Below the pieces are notes generated by a model. That model saw nothing but the letters and a program-made list of their open reading frames with translations. It did no database searches and was not told the DNA's origin. Source: Microseira sp003486305 (GTDB taxonomy: Bacteria; Cyanobacteriota; Cyanobacteriia; Cyanobacteriales; Aerosakkonemataceae). From it: 64,000 bases of DNA. This document shows, piece after piece, positions 43,416-52,894 of the stretch. Made by a program: the position numbers and the translations under genes. The DNA is taken from the NCBI GenBank assembly GCA_031969655.1, contig DALYJX010000003.1:1-64000 (forward strand), read 5' to 3'. Each line of letters starts with the position of its first letter. The stretch's first letter is position 1.

Positions 43416-46400
43416 GCAACAATAACGAACGCATCGCCGCACTTTCTCCCGAAAAACGCCAGATGCTTGTCCAACAGCTTTATCAGAAAAAACGCAGCGT
43501 GCCAAATGGCACCTCGCCAATTACACCCCAAAATCGAGATGTTAACTGTTTTCCCTTATCTTTTGCACAAGCGAGGTTGTGGTTTCTCGACCAGTTAGAA
43601 CCGGGCAAACCTTTCTATAACATTTCCAGTGCTTTGCTACTAAAAGGCAGTCTCAATCTGGCGGCACTTGAACAAAGTTTCAACGAGATTATCAGGCGGC
43701 ACGAAATTTTAAGGACTAGCTTTCGGACAGTAGATGGACAACCCGTTCAGGTCATAGAGCCAAACTTAAAATTGACTTTGAACCTGCAAGATTTGCGGCA
43801 ACTTCCCCCAATTGAGCGGCAACAAACGCTACAGCAATTAATCGCCCATTCAGCCAACCAACCGTTTGATTTAACGCAGTTGCCGTTGCTGCGGGTTAGC
43901 TTACTGCATGTGGGCGAATCAGAATATGTAATGCTGCTCGTAATGCACCATATCATTTCGGATGGTTGGTCAATGGGGGTATTGATCCGCGAGATGGTAG
44001 CGCTTTATCAAGCTTATGGCGCTGGCAAATCTTCACCGCTTTCGGAATTGACGATTCAGTATGCAGACTTTGCTGTTTGGCAGCGATCGCAACAGCAAGC
44101 GATCGCTTCTCAAATAACTTATTGGAAACAACAATTAAGCGGCAATTTACCCGTCCTGCAACTTCCCACAGACCGACCTCGACCCCCAGTTCAAAGCTTC
44201 CAAGGAGCGCGGCAATCTTTATTATTACCCAAAGTTTTAACCTCAGCGCTGAAAAAACTCAGCCAGCAGGAAAACGCTACCTTATTCGTAACCCTACTAG
44301 CAGCGTTTCAAACATTATTATACCGATATACAAATCAAGCCGATATCTGCGTCGGTTCGCCAATTGCTAACCGCAACCGAGTTGAAATTGAGGGTTCGAT
44401 CGGCGTATTTGTCAACACTTTGGTGCTGCGTACCGATCTGGCGGGTAATCCCAGTTTTCGGCAACTGATCGGTCGAGTGCGGGAAGTTGCATTAGCAGCT
44501 TATAGTCACCAAGATTTACCCTTTGAGAAGCTAGTAGAGGAATTACAACCGCAACGGGATTTGAGTCGAAATCCACTGTTTCAGGTGATGTTCGCGCTTC
44601 AGAATGCCCCCATGCCAGAGATTGCGTTAGAAGGATTGACAATCGATACTTTAAAGGTTGAAAGTAACAGGTCGCAGTTCGATTTAAGCTTAACAATCGT
44701 GGAGAATTCACAAGAAGCGATCGCAGAGCTAGAATACAGCACCGATTTGTTTGAAGCTGCCACGATTTCCCGAATGCTAAAACATTTTGAAACCTTGCTC
44801 GAAGGTATTGTTGCGAATCCGGATCGGTGTTTATCAGATTTACCAATTTTAACTGCGTCAGAACGACAGCAATTGCTGATAGATTGGAATAATACGTTTG
44901 CAGATTATCCCCAAGACTGCTGCATTCATCAGTTATTTGAAGCCCAGGTAGAGCAAACACCCAACGCTGTTGCTGCAATCTTTGATGCCCAAATCTTGAC
45001 TTATTGCCAGTTAAATGCTAAGGCAAATCAATTGGCGCAATATCTTCGTTCGTTGGGATTGAAACCAGAACAACTGGTGGGGATATGTGTAGAGCGATCG
45101 CTAGAAATGATGGTAGGAATTCTTGGCATCCTTAAAGCTGGTGGGGCTTATTTACCCTTGGATTCTTCCTACCCTTCAGAAAGGTTAGCCTTTATTTTAG
45201 AGGATGCTCGGATAGGTATACTGCTGACTCAACAGCACTTAATAGAAAAACTGCCGCAATCAAGAGTGACAATCGCCTGTTTGGATACAGATTGGTCAGA
45301 AATTTCTCAGCACAGCCAAGAGAATCCTAATATCAATGTAACTGCGGAAAACCTAGCTTATGTTATCTATACTTCTGGCTCTACAGGAACGCCCAAAGGC
45401 GTTGAAATTACTCACCAAGCTTTAATAAACCATAGTATTGCTGTTGCCAAAGCTTATCAAATTCAAAGTAGCGATCGCATTCTCCAATTCGGTTCTATTA
45501 GCTTCGATGTTTCGGCAGAAGAAATTTTCCCATCCTGGTTGAGCGGCGCGACGGTTGTTATCCGACCAGAAGCAATTCTAGATTTTGCCAACTTAGGGCA
45601 ATTTTTAAACCAAGAAAAAGTTACCGTTGTCAATTTACCAACTACTTATTGGCACGAGTGGGTGTCTTATCTTGTCGATTCAAAAACCGAATTACCTCCC
45701 ACAATTCGTTTAGCAATTGTAGGAACCGAAGCAGTACAATTAGAACAACTGCTGATTTGGGAAAAACTGGTAGGAAATCGCGTTCGCTGGATTAATGCTT
45801 ACGGCCCAACCGAAGCAACAATCGGTGTCACGCTTTATGAATTAACTACCTCGGATCGACAACTTTCCTGCGTGCCTATTGGTCGTCCTATTGCTAACAC
45901 GCAAATTTATATTCTAGACTCTCATTTACAACCAGTTCCCATCGGCGTGAATGGTGAAATTTATATCGGCGGCGATAGCTTAGCTAGAGGCTATCTCAAT
46001 CGTCCGGATATAACAGCCGAAAAGTTTATATTAAACCCCTTTGAGAGATCGAATTCCCAATCCCTAAAACCAAGTCGCTTGTACAAAACCGGGGATTTGG
46101 CTCGCTATCTTCCCGATGGAAATATCCAGTTTATCGGACGCATCGACTCGCAAGTAAAAATTCGTGGTTTCCGCATTGAATTAGGGGAAATTCAAACAAT
46201 TTTAAAACAACATCCTGCGATTCGAGATGCAGTCGTTTTAGCCCAAGAAGAAAGCGAAAAGCCGAACCATAAACGTTTGGTAGGTTATATTGTTCCCAAA
46301 GAAACAGCACCCACAACGGTTGAATTGCGGGATTTTTTAACAAAAAAACTGCCCAATTACATGATGCCGTCGGGTTTTGTAATGCTGGAGAGCTTACCGC

Positions 46401-48121
46401 TGTTACCCAACGGTAAGGTGGATAGGATCGCTCTGTTGCATTTGAATTTGACACCGCCTGAATCGGAAACAAAATTTGTCGAACCTTCTACAAACATCGA
46501 GGGGTTGTTAGCGAAAATATGGGCTGAAGTTCTCCGCATTGAACAGGTAGGAATTCACGATAATTTCTTTGAATTGGGTGGAGATTCGATTCTCAGCATT
46601 CAAGCGATCGCAAGAGCCAATAAAGCTGGTTTGCGGCTAACTCCCAAGCAACTATTCGAGCATCAAACTATTGCTGAATTGGCAGCTGTCGCAAGCACAA
46701 TTCAGATTACAGAGGCACAACAAGGTCTGGTGACGGGAGAGGTACATCTAACGCCAATTCAGCACTGGTTTTTCCAACAAAATCTGCCACAACCGTATCA
46801 TTTTAACCAAGCTGTGCTGTTGCAAGTCGAGCCAGGTTGCAACTTGGCTTTGTTACAGCAGACAATACAGCAGTTGCTATTACACCACGATGCACTTCGC
46901 CTGCGCTTTGTGCAAACTGAGTTTGGTTGGAAGCAGGAGATCGCCAATCCTGATGCAGAATTTCCATTGACGCGGTTGGATTTTTCCGCACTACCAGAGG
47001 TAGAACAAATAGCAGCCTTAGAAGTAGCTGTGAATGAATTACAATCGAGTCTTAACTTGTCAGTTGGACCATTGATTCGAGTTGCTTATTTCGACTTTGG
47101 TGTTGACAAACCAAGTCGCCTGCTGTTCGTCATTCACCACTTAGCAATTGATGGGGTTTCTTGGCGAATTTTATTAGAGGATTTGAGTCGGGGTGAGGCG
47201 ATCGATTTACCACCCAAAACAACTTCCTTCCAGCAGTGGTCTAACTGTCTTCAAGAGTATGCACGCTCAGCCAGTTTACAACAAGAGCAAAACTATTGGC
47301 TAGCCGAGTCTCGCAGTTTAGTTTCTCGTTTACCTGTGGACTATCCAGAGGGCGATAATACCGTTGCTTCTGCGGATCGAGTAGCGATCGCACTCAACGC
47401 AGAACAAACCCAAGCCTTACTACAAGAAGTTCCCAAAGCTTATAACACCCAAATTAACGATGTGTTACTTGCAGCGCTGGTTATGGCTTTTGCTCAATGG
47501 ACGGGCGATCGCTCTCTTTTAGTAGAGCTTGAAAGTCACGGACGGGAACAAATTTTTGACAATCTAGACTTATCGCGCACCGTAGGTTGGTTTACCAGCG
47601 TGTTTCCCATAATTTTAAACCAAGATTCCACTCCAGGAGAAACTTTAAAAGCAGTTAAAGAGCAACTGCGAGGGGTTCCCAATCGGGGAATTGGTTATGG
47701 AATTTTGCGCTATCTCGGCGATGATAAAATTGCTGAAGAACTGAAAAACTTGCCCCAAGCTGAAGTTATTTTCAACTATTTAGGTCAGTTTGACCAGACA
47801 CTTTCTGAGTCTTCTTTGTTTAGCTTTGCCAGGGAATCTACTGGTAATAGCCGCAGTTTGGAAGGTACGCGGAGTCATTTATTTGAAATTGACGGATTGG
47901 TGAATGGGGGACAGTTATCGCTGTCGTGGACGTACAGCAAAAATCTTTACCAAAAAGCCACAGTTGAGTATTTAGCTCAAACCTATCTGGAAGTGTTGCG
48001 GGAATTGATTGTTCACTGTCAATCACCCGATGCGGGTGGTTACACTCCTTCAGACTTTCCCGATGTGGATCTTAATCAAGAAGAACTTGAAAATGTGCTG
48101 GCAGAAATAGGGGGTATGTGA
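43412..48121 (+). CDS. NRPS: C-A(unresolved)-PCP-E
   Basis: A protein of 1569 residues starting in an ATGA overlap with the previous gene. The N-terminal docking helix (RIAALSPEKRQMLVQQL) is followed by an LCL C domain (about 45-470, HHIISDG). The A domain (about 490-1000) reads D-V-E-N-I-G-A-I-G-K. No exact match is recalled, but D-x-E-N-x-G and Ile at position 330 recall hydroxyornithine codes such as DMENLGLINK, so a basic or modified Orn-like residue is possible. PCP Ser is about 1058. The E domain (about 1110-1540) has HHLAIDG near 1243, RTVGWFT and FNYLGQ, so the residue is delivered in D form. The C-terminus (YTPSDFPDVDLNQEEL) is a typical COM segment for the DCL domain that opens the next protein. 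Confidence 0.92.
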   Translation: MSNNNERIAALSPEKRQMLVQQLYQKKRSVPNGTSPITPQNRDVNCFPLSFAQARLWFLDQLEPGKPFYNISSALLLKGSLNLAALEQSFNEIIRRHEILRTSFRTVDGQPVQVIEPNLKLTLNLQDLRQLPPIERQQTLQQLIAHSANQPFDLTQLPLLRVSLLHVGESEYVMLLVMHHIISDGWSMGVLIREMVALYQAYGAGKSSPLSELTIQYADFAVWQRSQQQAIASQITYWKQQLSGNLPVLQLPTDRPRPPVQSFQGARQSLLLPKVLTSALKKLSQQENATLFVTLLAAFQTLLYRYTNQADICVGSPIANRNRVEIEGSIGVFVNTLVLRTDLAGNPSFRQLIGRVREVALAAYSHQDLPFEKLVEELQPQRDLSRNPLFQVMFALQNAPMPEIALEGLTIDTLKVESNRSQFDLSLTIVENSQEAIAELEYSTDLFEAATISRMLKHFETLLEGIVANPDRCLSDLPILTASERQQLLIDWNNTFADYPQDCCIHQLFEAQVEQTPNAVAAIFDAQILTYCQLNAKANQLAQYLRSLGLKPEQLVGICVERSLEMMVGILGILKAGGAYLPLDSSYPSERLAFILEDARIGILLTQQHLIEKLPQSRVTIACLDTDWSEISQHSQENPNINVTAENLAYVIYTSGSTGTPKGVEITHQALINHSIAVAKAYQIQSSDRILQFGSISFDVSAEEIFPSWLSGATVVIRPEAILDFANLGQFLNQEKVTVVNLPTTYWHEWVSYLVDSKTELPPTIRLAIVGTEAVQLEQLLIWEKLVGNRVRWINAYGPTEATIGVTLYELTTSDRQLSCVPIGRPIANTQIYILDSHLQPVPIGVNGEIYIGGDSLARGYLNRPDITAEKFILNPFERSNSQSLKPSRLYKTGDLARYLPDGNIQFIGRIDSQVKIRGFRIELGEIQTILKQHPAIRDAVVLAQEESEKPNHKRLVGYIVPKETAPTTVELRDFLTKKLPNYMMPSGFVMLESLPLLPNGKVDRIALLHLNLTPPESETKFVEPSTNIEGLLAKIWAEVLRIEQVGIHDNFFELGGDSILSIQAIARANKAGLRLTPKQLFEHQTIAELAAVASTIQITEAQQGLVTGEVHLTPIQHWFFQQNLPQPYHFNQAVLLQVEPGCNLALLQQTIQQLLLHHDALRLRFVQTEFGWKQEIANPDAEFPLTRLDFSALPEVEQIAALEVAVNELQSSLNLSVGPLIRVAYFDFGVDKPSRLLFVIHHLAIDGVSWRILLEDLSRGEAIDLPPKTTSFQQWSNCLQEYARSASLQQEQNYWLAESRSLVSRLPVDYPEGDNTVASADRVAIALNAEQTQALLQEVPKAYNTQINDVLLAALVMAFAQWTGDRSLLVELESHGREQIFDNLDLSRTVGWFTSVFPIILNQDSTPGETLKAVKEQLRGVPNRGIGYGILRYLGDDKIAEELKNLPQAEVIFNYLGQFDQTLSESSLFSFARESTGNSRSLEGTRSHLFEIDGLVNGGQLSLSWTYSKNLYQKATVEYLAQTYLEVLRELIVHCQSPDAGGYTPSDFPDVDLNQEELENVLAEIGGM

Positions 48122-51100
48122 TGAAGAATAAAAACATTGAAGCTATTTATCCGCTTTCTGCGCCGCAACAAGGGATGCTGTTCGAGACTTTATACGGTTT
48201 AGAGTCAGGAATGCACGTCGAGCAGTTTACCTGCACTTTACGCGGAAATCTTAATATTTTGGCGTTTAAGCAGGGCTGGGAACGGATTGTGGAACGGCAT
48301 TCTGTTTTGAGAACAGGTTTTGTTTGGAAAGAGCAACAGCAGCCGCTGCAAGTGGTGCTGCGGCGAGTGGAAGTGCCGTTTGAGCAGCAAGATTGGCGCG
48401 GATATCAATTGCTGGAACAACAGGAGCAATTAGCAGCTTATTTGAGCAGCGATCGCACTCGCAATTTTAATCTATCCCAGCCACCCCTGATGCGTCTGGC
48501 ACTTTTTCATCTAGCTTTAGATACCTATCAATTTGTTTGGACTCATCATCATATCCTAATGGACGGTTGGTGCGGCCCTTTAGTAATTAAAGAATTCCTT
48601 TCTTTTTACCAAGCTTTTAGTAAAAATCGCGCTCTACAGCTAGAACCTGTTTGTTCCTATAGTAAGTACATCGCATGGCTGAAAAAACAGGATTTATCTC
48701 AAATAGAAACATTTTGGCGAACAAGGCTACAGGGTTTCGTCAAACCAACCCCCCTGGGTAAAATAAATCACCAGGCTGAGCTTCCTACTCCTTGTTTGGA
48801 GGCTGAGCTTCCTACTCCTCGTGAGGAGGCTGAGCCTCCTATTCCTACTCCTCGTTTGGAGGCTGAGCCTCCTACTCCTAATTCCCAGGCTGAGCCTGGG
48901 AATGAGAAAGAGCGCTATGGCGAAGAAAGTACGTTTTTACCAGCACAAGTTACAGCAGATTTAAAGTCTTTAGCCAAAGCTAACCGCCTAACTTTGAACA
49001 CCATCGTTCAAGGAATCTGGGCGCTGCTTCTGAGCCACTATAGCGGTGAAAAAGACGTAGTTTTTGGGATTACTGTTTCCGGGCGTCCGCCAGATTTACC
49101 CGGTATTGAATCGATGGTAGGGCTATTTATTAATACCTTACCTCTAAGAGTTAAAATCGATACTCAAACAAATTTGTTGTCCTGGCTCCAAGATATTCAA
49201 ACTGATAACTTTGCGCTTCGACAATACGAACACAGCCACGGCGGGCAAATTCACGAATGGAGCGGATTGCCTGGTTTTTTACCACTTTTTGAAAGCATTT
49301 TAGTGTTCGAGAATTACCCGGTCGATTTAGCAATACTGCAAGCGGAAGATTTCAGCATCAATATCAGTAATTCTCGATCAATTGGCGCACAAACCAAATA
49401 TGCCCTTACCCTACTGGTAACTGCTGACTCAACGCTGCAATTGAAATTTGTCTACGACCGCCGCCGCTTTGAAAGTGCTGACATCAAGTTGATTCTGGAG
49501 CATTTTTTAGTTTTGCTCAATACCATTAATAGCACCTACTTTAGACCGGAGGCAGAGCCTCCTACTCCTCGTTCCCAGGCTCAGCCTGGGAACGAGATCC
49601 TAGAGGCTCTGCCTCGCTTCCTAGAGGCAGAGCCTCGCTTTAATAGCACCTACTTTAGACCGGAGGCAGAGCCTCCTACTCCTCGTTCCCAGGCTCAGCC
49701 TGGGAACGAGATCCTAGAGGCTCTGCCTCGCTTCCTAGAGGCAGAGCCTCGCTTAAGCAAGTGCCATTTAGAACTAGGAAAACTTTTAGATAAAATCCCG
49801 GCAGACCAAATCCCAAAAGTCAGACCGCTGAAGATAAGCGCCAGCTCTACTTCCAAACAAATTTATCCAACTTTGCGTACACCAATTGAAGAAGTAGTGG
49901 CAGGAATTTGGACTCAAATACTTGGTCTAAATCAAGTTGGTATCGACGACAACTTCTTCGAGTTGGGGGGACACTCGTTGCTAGCAACTCAAGTCATTTC
50001 CCGCTTACGGGAAGCCTTTAAAGTAGAAATCCCGCTCTCTTATTTATTTGAGTCGCCAACAATTGCCAAACTAGCCTCTAAAATTGAAGCGAAAATGAAG
50101 GCAGGATTGGGATTAATAGCTCCACCCATAGTGCCTGTAGCGCGAGATCAAAACCTGCCTCTCTCCTTTGCCCAACAGCGACTTTGGTTTCTCGATCGCT
50201 TAAATCCGGGCGACCTTACCTACAATATTCCCAGTGCAGTTAGGTTAACCGGGTCGCTCAATTTGACCGCACTCGAACGCAGCCTCAACGAAGTTGTTAG
50301 GCGTCACGAAGCCTTACGAACGCACTTTGTTGAAGTAGACGGACAGCCGATGCAAAAGATTGCTCCCCCTGCAACTTTCAGCCTCCCCGTCATTGACCTG
50401 CGCCAGTTGCCCTCTGTGCAACGAGAACAAAAAGCACAAAACCTCGCTGTTGAGGAAGCACAACTACCCTTCGACCTAGCACGAGGGCCATTGTTACGAG
50501 TCATTCTGCTGCAACTTGACGAGACAGAATACGTACTGCTGTTGACGATGCACCATATCGTCTCCGACCTTTGGTCAGCGGGAATACTCATCCGGGAAGT
50601 GGCAGCGCTTTATCAAGCTTTTTGCAATGACTTACCTTCACCGCTGTCGGAACTGCCCATCCAGTACGCAGACTTTGCGGTTTGGCAGCGGCAATGGATG
50701 CAAGGTGAGGTACTTGCAACTCAGCAAACTTATTGGCAGCAACAGCTAAGCGGCGCTTTGACCGTACTTAAGTTACCCGCCGACAAACCTCGACCCTTGC
50801 AGCCAACTTCTGAGGGGAGAATGCAATCCTTGGTGTTGCCCAAAGATTTGAGCGAGGCGCTCAAGTCATTAAGCCAGCGGGAAGGCGTTACTCTTTTCAT
50901 GAGTTTGTTAGCGGCTTTTAATGCGCTGCTTTACTGCTATACCCAACAGGATGACATTCTGGTGGGTTCGCCGATTGCTAACAGAAATCGAGGAGAAATT
51001 GAAGAACTAATTGGATTTTTTATCAATACTTTAGTTTTGCGAACAGACCTTTCCGGCAACCCCAGTTTTCGAGAGTTACTCAGTCGGGTGCGTCAAGTAA

Positions 51101-51567
51101 CGTTAGGAGCTTATGCCCACCAAGATTTACCTTTCGAGAAGTTGGTAGGGGAATTGCAAATAGAGCGAGACTTAGACAGTAACCCCCTGTTTCAAGTATG
51201 GTTCACCCTGCAAAATAGTTCGACGGTAGATGTTTCTCTACCCGATTTAACTCTTAACTTGTTCGAGGTTAAAAAGACGACTGTTCCGTTCGATTTGGCG
51301 CTTCTGCTTTCAGAAAAGCCCGAAGGCATCAGCGGTTGCTTTGAATACAAAACAGATTTGTTTGCAGCCTCGACGATTTTATCGATGGTAGAACGGTTTA
51401 AAATGCTTTTGCAATCTGTTGTTGCAGATCCCGATATTACCCTCAACCAGATTGTTGAAAATTTCCACGAATCAAACAGGCAACAACAGTTGATTAAAGA
51501 GCAAGAGTATCAAAATACCGTGCGCCATAAATTAACTAACCTCAAACGCAAATCTCAAAAGCTATGA
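48121..51567 (+). CDS. NRPS lacking an adenylation domain: C-PCP-C
   Basis: A protein of 1148 residues from the ATG at 48121, which shares one base with the previous TGA; a GTG at 48118 would add one residue. C1 (about 1-460) is DCL-like (IEAIYPLSAPQQGMLF, HHILMDG). Instead of an A domain there is a linker of about 110 residues, largely repeat-derived (about 470-545). PCP Ser is near 619 (ELGGHSLLAT). C2 (about 670-1100) carries HHIVSDL, with Leu where Gly is usual. The tail HKLTNLKRK matches the tail of the protein ending at 33941. C2 should act with the interface/A module of the protein at 52895. The PCP must be loaded in trans or skipped. Confidence 0.9.
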   Translation: MKNKNIEAIYPLSAPQQGMLFETLYGLESGMHVEQFTCTLRGNLNILAFKQGWERIVERHSVLRTGFVWKEQQQPLQVVLRRVEVPFEQQDWRGYQLLEQQEQLAAYLSSDRTRNFNLSQPPLMRLALFHLALDTYQFVWTHHHILMDGWCGPLVIKEFLSFYQAFSKNRALQLEPVCSYSKYIAWLKKQDLSQIETFWRTRLQGFVKPTPLGKINHQAELPTPCLEAELPTPREEAEPPIPTPRLEAEPPTPNSQAEPGNEKERYGEESTFLPAQVTADLKSLAKANRLTLNTIVQGIWALLLSHYSGEKDVVFGITVSGRPPDLPGIESMVGLFINTLPLRVKIDTQTNLLSWLQDIQTDNFALRQYEHSHGGQIHEWSGLPGFLPLFESILVFENYPVDLAILQAEDFSINISNSRSIGAQTKYALTLLVTADSTLQLKFVYDRRRFESADIKLILEHFLVLLNTINSTYFRPEAEPPTPRSQAQPGNEILEALPRFLEAEPRFNSTYFRPEAEPPTPRSQAQPGNEILEALPRFLEAEPRLSKCHLELGKLLDKIPADQIPKVRPLKISASSTSKQIYPTLRTPIEEVVAGIWTQILGLNQVGIDDNFFELGGHSLLATQVISRLREAFKVEIPLSYLFESPTIAKLASKIEAKMKAGLGLIAPPIVPVARDQNLPLSFAQQRLWFLDRLNPGDLTYNIPSAVRLTGSLNLTALERSLNEVVRRHEALRTHFVEVDGQPMQKIAPPATFSLPVIDLRQLPSVQREQKAQNLAVEEAQLPFDLARGPLLRVILLQLDETEYVLLLTMHHIVSDLWSAGILIREVAALYQAFCNDLPSPLSELPIQYADFAVWQRQWMQGEVLATQQTYWQQQLSGALTVLKLPADKPRPLQPTSEGRMQSLVLPKDLSEALKSLSQREGVTLFMSLLAAFNALLYCYTQQDDILVGSPIANRNRGEIEELIGFFINTLVLRTDLSGNPSFRELLSRVRQVTLGAYAHQDLPFEKLVGELQIERDLDSNPLFQVWFTLQNSSTVDVSLPDLTLNLFEVKKTTVPFDLALLLSEKPEGISGCFEYKTDLFAASTILSMVERFKMLLQSVVADPDITLNQIVENFHESNRQQQLIKEQEYQNTVRHKLTNLKRKSQKL
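48772..48905 (+). repeat. In-frame family 3 repeats in the C-domain hinge
   Basis: Four degenerate units (GGCTGAG-(C/T)TTCCTACTCCT type), ending with the hairpin ATTCCCAGGCT-G-AGCCTGGGAAT. They encode EAE-PPTP-type peptides. They sit at the same inter-lobe loop that holds family 1 units in the C domain at 40641. Confidence 0.88.
49528..49755 (+). repeat. Two tandem 114-nt in-frame repeats (family 3) at the missing A domain
   Basis: Units 49528-49641 and 49642-49755, each 38 codons (NSTYFRPEAEPPTPRSQAQP and onward). Each holds a perfect hairpin CTCGTTCCCAGGCT-C-AGCCTGGGAACGAG and GAGGCAGAGCCTC arms. They lie between the end of C1 and the PCP. Confidence 0.95.
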
Positions 51568-52637
51568 ACAATATTCAACAAAAACAAAGCCTCGGAGACT
51601 TGGGAAAAATTAAGCGCAAAACAGTTAAAGTTTCCCAAGCAGAATTGATTGAAGTTCAGCCTCTACTTGCAGGAAAAAATATCCCTGTGGTAATCAAACC
51701 CGTTGTAGAAGGGTTAAATCTCTTAAAGTGGGCGCAGAACAATCGAGAGACGATAGAGGCACTTTTGTTACAACACAGAGCCTTACTTTTCCGTAATTTC
51801 CACATGAATACGACAGATCTGTTCAACGAGTTTATCAAAGTAACTTCTACCGGGGAGTTGCTGGAATACCGCGATCGCTCATCGCCGCGCCACGAGATTA
51901 GCAACAAAATTTATACCTCTACCGATTACCCTGCCGAACAAAGAATCTTTTTACACAATGAGGGGACATACTGGCTAACTTGGCCTTTAAAAATCTATTT
52001 TGGCTGTCTAACAGCAGCGTCGCAAGGAGGGGAAACGCCAATCGCTGACTGTCGAAATATTTTTCAACGCATTGACCCCAAAATTAGAGAGCGTTTCATC
52101 GAAAAAAAAGTTCTGTACGTGCGAAACTACAACGACGGATTTGGACTAACCTGGCAAACAGTATTTCAAACAGAAGATAAAACTGTGGTAGAAGAATATT
52201 GTCGCCGCAATCAAATTGATTTTGAGTGGAAAGACAGCGATCGCTTGAAAACTCGTCAAATTCGCCAAGCTGTTGCCAAACACCCTAAAACCGGGGAAAT
52301 GATTTGGTTCAATCACGCTACTTTTTTCCATATTTCAACCCTAGAAGATCCCATGAAATCGGCATTGTTAGCAGAATTCAAAGAAGAAGATCTGCCCAAC
52401 AACACTTATTATGGTGATGGCTCTCCGATTGAATCCTCAGTTTTAGACGAACTTCGCGCAGCTTATCAACAAGAAAAAATAACTTTCCCTTGGCAATTGG
52501 GAGATGTATTGCTGCTCGATAATATGTCAATTGCTCACGGACGCGAGTCATTTGTAGGAGCGCGAAAAGTTGTAGTAGGAATGGCAGAACCGTTTAGTAA
52601 CTCAAGTAGTTATCTAGAAGGTGCGGCTAATGGCTAA
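51564..52637 (+). CDS. TauD/SyrP-like Fe(II)/2-oxoglutarate hydroxylase, possible His beta-hydroxylase
   Basis: A protein of 357 residues, paralogous to the hydroxylase at 34159, starting in an ATGA overlap with the NRPS gene before it. Metal ligands are His131 and Glu133 (FLHNEGTYW) and His325 (IAHGRES); GGETPIAD and ARKVVVGM are conserved. The active-site flank differs from copy 1 (HNEGTY against HNEMAY). It precedes the interface module whose A domain reads as His-like, so beta-hydroxylation of PCP-bound His is the best guess; Asp is the alternative. The last codons and the stop come from the heptamer repeat array that follows. Confidence 0.85.
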   Translation: MNNIQQKQSLGDLGKIKRKTVKVSQAELIEVQPLLAGKNIPVVIKPVVEGLNLLKWAQNNRETIEALLLQHRALLFRNFHMNTTDLFNEFIKVTSTGELLEYRDRSSPRHEISNKIYTSTDYPAEQRIFLHNEGTYWLTWPLKIYFGCLTAASQGGETPIADCRNIFQRIDPKIRERFIEKKVLYVRNYNDGFGLTWQTVFQTEDKTVVEEYCRRNQIDFEWKDSDRLKTRQIRQAVAKHPKTGEMIWFNHATFFHISTLEDPMKSALLAEFKEEDLPNNTYYGDGSPIESSVLDELRAAYQQEKITFPWQLGDVLLLDNMSIAHGRESFVGARKVVVGMAEPFSNSSSYLEGAANG

Positions 52638-52865
52638 TCGCTAATGGTTAATGGTTAATGGTTAATGGTTAATGGCTAATGGTTAATGGCTAATGGTTAA
52701 TGGCTAATGGTTAATGGCTAATGGCTAATGGCTAATGGCTAATGGCTAATGGCTAATGGCTAATGGCTAATCGTAGGAAAAATGCTATATTACCGATCTG
52801 AGAGCAATTAACAATTAGCAATTAACAATTAGCAATTAACCATTAGCAATTAGCAATTAGCAACT
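52626..52865. repeat. Heptamer array and inverse array after the second hydroxylase gene
   Basis: About 21 heptamers GG(C/T)TAAT occupy 52626-52772. After 31 nt of other sequence, the complementary words ATTA(G/A)CA occupy 52804-52865. The two arms could pair into a long hairpin. The array supplies the TAA stop of the hydroxylase gene. Confidence 0.92.
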
Positions 52866-52894
52866 TATCAACTAAAAAAACATAGGACAAAAAC

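Noticed and set aside
44412..44978. Antisense open frame of 188 codons in the NRPS at 43412
   Set aside because: It lies fully within conserved C/A-domain coding sequence, has no ribosome site and no family resemblance.
52626..52865. Possible CRISPR array
   Set aside because: The units are contiguous 7-mers without unique spacers and no cas genes are near.
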